Source of the DNA: Viola odorata
Lineage: Eukaryota; Streptophyta; Magnoliopsida; Malpighiales; Violaceae
NCBI GenBank assembly: GCA_963691705.1
Contig: OY829537.1
Span: 78,637,352-78,701,351 of the forward strand
Length of the DNA stretch: 64,000 nucleotides
Direction: 5' to 3'
Position numbers and translations under genes: made by a program. Within the stretch, counting starts at the first letter, position 1. The number at the start of each line of letters is the position of its first letter. Positions 59,146 to 64,000 of this stretch are shown piece by piece. Below the pieces are notes generated by a model, which worked only from the letters and a program-made list of their open reading frames with translations, was not told where the DNA came from and made no database searches.

Positions 59146-60629
59146 GAATTTGGAGAGAATTTGGGTACGATTTGGGTGGAAAACGAAGAAGAAATCGATT
59201 TGGAGAAGAGGGAGTGCGGGTTGGAGAGCTCGTTTGACGAAAGAGAATGAGGAGGATGGCTATTTTTTGGTTTATTTATATCTGGTATACTTGCAATTAT
59301 GAAAGAATACCCTCAATATTTTTGTCCAAAAAAATATAAGAGCAGCTTCCCGTCCTCTACTCAAAACCATTGGTTTTGTGCTGGAGCAATTTGCTCCTTC
59401 TAAAAACCAAGGTTTTTCTTGGTTTTGAACTCAAGCTTCTTGGGAAGCTTGGTTTGAAAAGGAGTTCACCAAACAGCCCAACCCAGCTTCTTGGTTTTGA
59501 AACCAACTTCTGCAACCCAAACCTGTTTCCTAAACAGGCACTTAGAGTTCATATAAGTGTGAGTCTATCAAGGATGCTCCCATAACTCTAACATCCCACT
59601 TATAAAAATATAGACCACTTTAAAAGTTTAAAAACTCATCCTCACACGTTATGGAATACATGTACATGCACTCTAGGGATAGACAAATTATTTTTTATAC
59701 ATGTTATATAACTACACATGATTTGTTTTATCCTTTGAACCTAGTTCATAGGATCTCCACTTCACCGAATAGGGTATCCTCATAGGTAGGTAGTTTATTT
59801 TCGGGTATTAACCCTATCACCCTCGATGGTATCTAGATCTAGATCTTTACTTTGATCAAAGAATTTCGTAAATAAATTTACAATATTCTCAACACCATAA
59901 TCTGCCGCAAGATTTATTTACATTCCACAAATCTAGATTTTCACAATTTACCATGCACTACTCTAGTAGATGCATTATCATCACATATATAAAAAATATG
60001 TGGTATTCAATATTTTATTTATTTATAGTTTAATGAGATTTTTATTAACCACACAATTTCATCACTAGCTAAGGTTGAAAGTAATAACTTCGCCTTTGTG
60101 GTGAATCCGATAATAGTAAAATGCCTCCGTTAATTTCCGACAAGTTTCACCACCACATAAACGAGCATTAGCTAGTGGTAAATAAAGATCCACTTAACGA
60201 GTGATTCAATTAGCATCATTATACATTTCAAGTATAATGGAATACCATAAAATATTAAGTTTTTTAAACATCTCATTAACCAAGTAATGAGGTAACAAAA
60301 ATGTTCATTTTTTTATTTAATAAAATTCACATTTTCATAAATGTTCATCTTGTTTTTTTATGAAGATCTATTTTTTAACTCTTATCGTAATAATAATTAT
60401 TTATTTATTTTAACGGTGGGTTGGATTAGTCTTCGAGGGTGTTAACCTCAGTAAACACACTTTTGATTAGTTACCAAAAAATTCTCATTTGGTGGTAATT
60501 CCATAAAACTCTTTAGATAACATTATTACCTCCAAATTTCTCGAGCTCCAAGACTTTTAATGTTAGCATGATAAAGAGTTCTCCGAATCTCTTTCAGTTT
60601 GACCATAAAAGTTTATGGTATACTCTAGT
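59146..60629. other. AT-rich unassigned DNA
   Basis: 59146-59270 is purine-rich. 59330-59545 contains several short inverted repeats (AAAACCAAG with CTTGGTTTT, CAAGCTTCTTGGGAAGCTTG) and CACCAAACAGCCCAACCC, reminiscent of a degraded MITE without clear ends. 59550-60629 is AT-rich with no ORF, no RNA gene and no recognised repeat. CTAGT (60625-60629) may be the target duplication of CRM1b. Confidence 0.4.
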
Positions 60630-61687
60630 TGATGTGATCACGGACTCTTCGAAGACCAATTTTGACCCTCAAGACATGTTGCCTAAAGGACCGATCACCC
60701 GAAGCAAAGCAAGAGGGATGTCCCTATGGTTAGAAGGCAAAATGAGAGAGGAAGAACCCGTCAAAGCCAAGGAAAAGGCTGTCCACGTGACCGTTCATCA
60801 AACCAAGGAAGAATCCTTAACGTGATGACGCTAAGGCCTTAGCGTGAATCACGCCAGAACCAAGATGCTAGCGTGAATCACGTCACGCTCTTAGCGTGAA
60901 TCACGCTAGCCACTAGAGTGGATTCGAAGTTTTGGGAGTTTCTTAGCGTAATCACGCTAAGGTGTTAGCGTGAATCACGCCTCGCTCTTAGCGTGAATCA
61001 CGCTACCCACTGGAGTGGTTTCGGAGTTTTGGGTTTCATCCTTAGCGTGATCACGCTAGGGTCTTAGCGTGAATCACGCTAGGGGAAAATTGGCTAGCGT
61101 GATCACGCCTAGCCCTTAGCGTGAATCACGCTAGCAACTGTTTTGGATACGAATTTTGGGCTTTTGAAGCCCAAATTGCATGCCACTATATACATATCTC
61201 TTTGTATCATTTTCCTCCTTAGTTTTAGACTATGTGTGATAATTTGTCAAGTGAGAATACTCCTTCTCTTATCACCTAAGCCTTGAACTCTTCACTTTTT
61301 CTTGAGTAAAAATCGTTGAACTTGAGATTACTCCTTCCGATTGTTTGCTTGAGGAAACATCGAATTGTGTTTATAATTTTGGGCAAGTTTCTTTGAATGA
61401 ATGAAGGTTTATTAATTGCATATTTCAAGAATCGGGGATGTCAAGCTACATGGTTTAAATCCTTGGATGTTCGTGTGATCAAATTAATTCTCTAGCCAAT
61501 CCTATCAATTTCCGGGTACATATTTTCCTGAAATCCTCCGCTATTTATTATCTATTCTCCGCTAAGTCTATCTTGTTTGTGTCTTTCCTTTCTTGTGCTC
61601 TTGTTATCGCTAGATAAATTTGTTCGGCTAGATCCTCCATAAGCTCCATTGTAATCCGGCTTACTAACCCTAGGCAGGATCACATCA
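60630..61687 (+). repeat. 5' LTR of CRM1b (1058 bp)
   Basis: TGATGTGATC at the start and GATCACATCA at the end form a perfect 10-base terminal inverted repeat. Bases 60630-60825 carry the pol tail (PKGPITRSKARGMSLWLEG), without upstream pol, as expected if the 3' pol tail is part of the LTR. Confidence 0.92.
60822..61135 (+). repeat. Palindrome array in the CRM1b LTR
   Basis: About eleven units of the type TAGCGTGAATCACGCTA or TAGCGTGATCACGCTA, in three higher-order repeats of about 105-115 bases, each closed by a spacer with CACTxGAGTGG and TTTTGGG. The pol-tail stop (TGA at 60823-60825) is in the first degenerate unit. CRM1a has two such higher-order repeats. Confidence 0.87.
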
Positions 61688-61689
61688 AG

Positions 61690-61701
61690 TGGTAGCGGAG
61701 C
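61690..61701 (+). promoter_or_regulatory. Primer binding site of CRM1b
   Basis: TGGTAGCGGAGC two bases after the LTR, 10 of 12 match to the initiator tRNA-Met site; identical to CRM2. Confidence 0.82.
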
Positions 61702-62881
61702 TTTTGGCCGCCTATCGAATTTTTCTAGTTCGTTAAAAAGTGTTAGAACCTTTCTTTCTTGTAATCTTGAGTTTCGTGCATCCTTTTCGAAAGTTATTTC
61801 AAGTGGGCTATTGATTGTTAGTTGTGATCATTTTGGTGAAACAAAATTCATAAAAAGTGAGAAAAATCAATTGGGTGTGATTGTGGTGTTCTTCATTTGT
61901 TCTTGGTGTTCTTTGCCTTAATACCTTTTTGATCCAAATTATTTGTTGCAATAATTGCTAGCCAAGTTTGTGCCAATTAATTAATTAAATCCCTCCACTT
62001 GGCTGGCCAACACCATCATCAAGGGTAAAATCACCTAATCCATTGCATTAAATGCCCTAAGCCACCTCACCCTTTCTTTGACAATTTGACCAAAAAGTAA
62101 CCAACAAGTCCTAACCAAAATTCAATTCTAAACAAATACACCCACTTTTCTTAAAAACCTAGCACGTCCTTCCCTTCTCCTTAGTCCAGCAGCCATTTTC
62201 TATTTACTTAAGTCCTAAACCGAGTCCTAAACTCAAGTCCTAAACCCTAAAATACTAAACTTGAGTTTTAAACCTTTTGAGTCTTAAACTTAAGTTTCTT
62301 AAGTCCTAAACCCCAAGTCTTTTCTTTAAAAGTCTGAAAATACTTCCTTGAGTCTTTTACTCCTTTATTCCATAATTTCCCACCCTCCTTTTCTTTCCAA
62401 CGGAAATTCCCATTTCCCTCAAAAAATTGAAATTGTGAACTTCCTTGGGATTCCTGAAAATTCTCTCCCATTCATCCTTGAGTCCTTGTAAATCTTTTGA
62501 GTCTTGTTGTGTCCTCCTTCCTTTAGGTTCCATCACTTGAGCTTTGGCAAGAGAATCCTAAGTTTGTTTGAGGCAAGGAATTGTGTGGAGAGCAAGCTTA
62601 GTGTGTGGAAAATAATTGAGTGATTGTGAGGCCAAATTTTTCGAGTGATCAAACACGAGTGTTTAAACACGTGAGGGAGTGAATTATTTTCTAACTCTTG
62701 TTTAAGTATGCAGGTACACGGATAACGCGAAGTTGAGTGTTTGTGAGCACATCTTTTTCGAGAGTTTAAACACCTAAACACGAGAGTTTAAACACGTGAG
62801 GGAGAGCTTATTTCCTAATGCCTATATATCTTGTTTGTTTCCATTTTGCAGGTATAAAAAAATAGTAGTTGTACATACAAA
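61702..62881 (+). other. CRM1b 5' leader
   Basis: Noncoding. 62200-62340 holds degenerate repeats of AAGTCCTAAACC. 62640-62860 is an imperfect tandem duplication whose units each carry AAACACGAG, GTTTAAACACGTG and AGGGAG, then a T-rich stretch and GCAGGTA. TTTTGCAG at about 62844-62851 is a possible splice acceptor 30 bases before the gag ATG. Confidence 0.6.
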
Positions 62882-64000
62882 ATGTCCGGAAGGAGTAGAC
62901 TTAGTTCTAGTGGTAGCGGAAGTGTCGAAGCCCTTGACCAAGTCTTGACAGCCTTGGGAGACTTGAAGGCTACCATGGTTCGAACGGAAGATCGTCTCAT
63001 TATGTTGGAAGAGACTATCAAGTCTCGTGATCGAGATGATGAGAAGCCTTCCGATGTTCCGCCTCATACAACACCTCCAAAAGACCTCCCACCTAAGTCC
63101 CACCCGAAGCCTCTTAAGGAACATGTCCACGTTGAAACTGAGTCGGAGGGACATCAAAGTAGTGAAGAAGAGAGAGTTGGATTGATGAAGACTACTCCTT
63201 AGAAGATGGTTGAGAGAGACTTTGCAAGTGGCCGAAAGGAGGAAAGCCGAAAGCCAATTGTCTTCCCTCCGGGGTTAGCCATCTCAGAAGAGCAAATGAA
63301 GGCAATAAGGAGGAAATATGAGCAGGGCAGCCGAGGCCCCGAAGACTTCCATACTTCTAGTAGCCGACCTAAAATCTCTCATTTCCATGCCCTTACCACA
63401 CCCCATCATACTAGAGAGTACTATGAAGATCCTCATGGGGGAACACATGCCGAGTTTGATGAGGTGACACAACGAACGAGGGGAAGACGACAAAGGGGTC
63501 AAGGATCACGATTTGTTGAACATGATGAGAGGCCACAAGAGCCTAGGGTTGATGACAAGCTGAGTGGTATCAAAGTGCAAATTTCGACCTTTAGGGGCTC
63601 CACCGATCCTTCGGAGTACCTAAAATGGGAGGGAAAAATTCAACGAATCTTCAATTGTCATCGGTATTTGGAAGAAAAGAAGATTAAGCTAGCGGCAATG
63701 GAGTTTGAAGATTATGTCATTAGTTGGTGGGAAAAAGTGTGTAGAGAGAGAGGAGAAGTGGATGCTATGCAAGATTGGGAAGAGATGAAAAGGGTGATGA
63801 GAGCAAGGTTTGTACCCGCACATCACAAGAGAGATTTGCAAAACAAGTTGCAAGGTCTCAAGCAAGGTTCAAAGTCCGTGGGAGAATACTTCAACGAGCT
63901 AGAGGAACTCCTAATCAAGACCAACACCGAGGAGGGTGAAGAAATTACTATGGCACGGTTCCTCAATGGCCTCAACGATCGTATTAGATACAAGCTTGAG
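62882..64000 (+). pseudogene. gag: gag of CRM1b, partial, one TAG
   Basis: Starts MSGRSRLSSSGSGSVEALD. After TAG at 63200-63202 (CAG-type codon) the same frame continues to the window edge with FPPGLAISEEQMKAIRRKY and the gag domain: VQISTFRGSTDPSEYLKWEG, YVISWWEKVCRERGEVD, RARFVPAHHKRDLQNKL, SVGEYFNELEELLIK, FLNGLNDRIRYKLE. It aligns by eye with the CRM2 gag. The zinc knuckle would lie beyond the window. Confidence 0.88.

Larger units (their letters stand above)
60630..64000 (+). mobile_element. CRM1b: 5' end of a CRM-type chromovirus
   Basis: 5' LTR, primer site, 1.2-kb leader and gag, running off the right edge. The LTR is the same family as CRM1a (973-1906). Both are on plus but are different copies: one shows only its 3' end, the other only its 5' end. 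Confidence 0.9.

Noticed and set aside
1..64000. CRM1a and CRM1b as the two ends of one element
   Set aside because: Both are on plus, but the left copy shows the 3' end and the right copy the 5' end, and their LTRs differ in length (934 and 1058 bp).
1..64000. tRNA or rRNA genes
   Set aside because: No cloverleaf-type sequence or rRNA block was recognised; the only tRNA-like matches are the primer binding sites.

Overview
This window is plant nuclear DNA made almost entirely of nested Ty3/gypsy LTR retrotransposons. I see no ordinary intact host gene. An angiosperm is indicated by three plant-specific lineages found together: Tat-type elements with a second, archaeal-type RNase H; Athila elements with the tRNA-Asp primer site and an extra ORF after pol; and CRM-type chromoviruses whose pol tail runs into the 3' LTR. 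A Stowaway-type MITE agrees. The nesting depth and CRM-type elements suggest (peri)centromeric heterochromatin. The species cannot be named from this.

Layout. 1-1906: 3' end of a CRM-type element (CRM1a), abutting a Tat-type RT remnant (1907-2254). 2255-3484: unassigned DNA with a Stowaway MITE (2655-2864). 3485-15889: complete Tat element A, minus strand, TSD AATTT. 15895-19020: possible host-derived stretch with a gene-leader-like segment, an LRR scrap and one isolated exon. 19021 to 45644: an Athila element, with Tat element B (25440-41207, minus strand, TSD AACAG) inserted in its integrase. 45645-58247: Tat element C (plus strand), with CRM element CRM2 (46973-54407, minus strand, TSD GTATG) inside its gag; C is cut by an Athila-like LTR fragment (58248 to about 59145). 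59146-60629: AT-rich unassigned DNA. 60630-64000: 5' end of a second CRM1 copy (CRM1b: LTR, primer site, leader, gag).

How the parts work together. Each element carries the usual machinery: gag particle protein, protease, RT/RNase H and integrase, driven from an LTR promoter. The remarkable part is in the Tat elements. Between integrase and the 3' LTR, on the strand opposite to gag-pol, B carries four genes: (i) 125 aa, (ii) 151 aa with a basic stretch, (iii) a two-exon gene predicted at 703 aa, and (iv) a three-exon paralogue with one frameshift. They have TATA-like motifs, and i and ii have AATAAA signals. A keeps gene i intact but has a deletion through gene ii and gene iii and a broken gene iv. 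Genes iii and iv share intron position and phase, and the intron phases in A match those in B. Extra ORFs are known in Tat-lineage elements; a four-gene antisense set with its own promoters, introns and flanking direct repeats is the best candidate here for a little-described system.

A second theme is short palindromes amplified in or near LTRs, with a different core in each family: TAGCGTGATCACGCTA (CRM1), GACGTAATTACGTC (CRM2), CTTGGCCAAG (Athila) against CTTAGCTAAG (the sister Athila LTR), and TGACGTCA/GATATCGC (Tat).

Relative ages by eye: B LTRs differ at about 4 of 527 sites, A at about 7 of 524 plus a poly-C length change, CRM2 at about 25 of 860 plus two indels. B is therefore the youngest complete insertion, and C and the Athila are older hosts.
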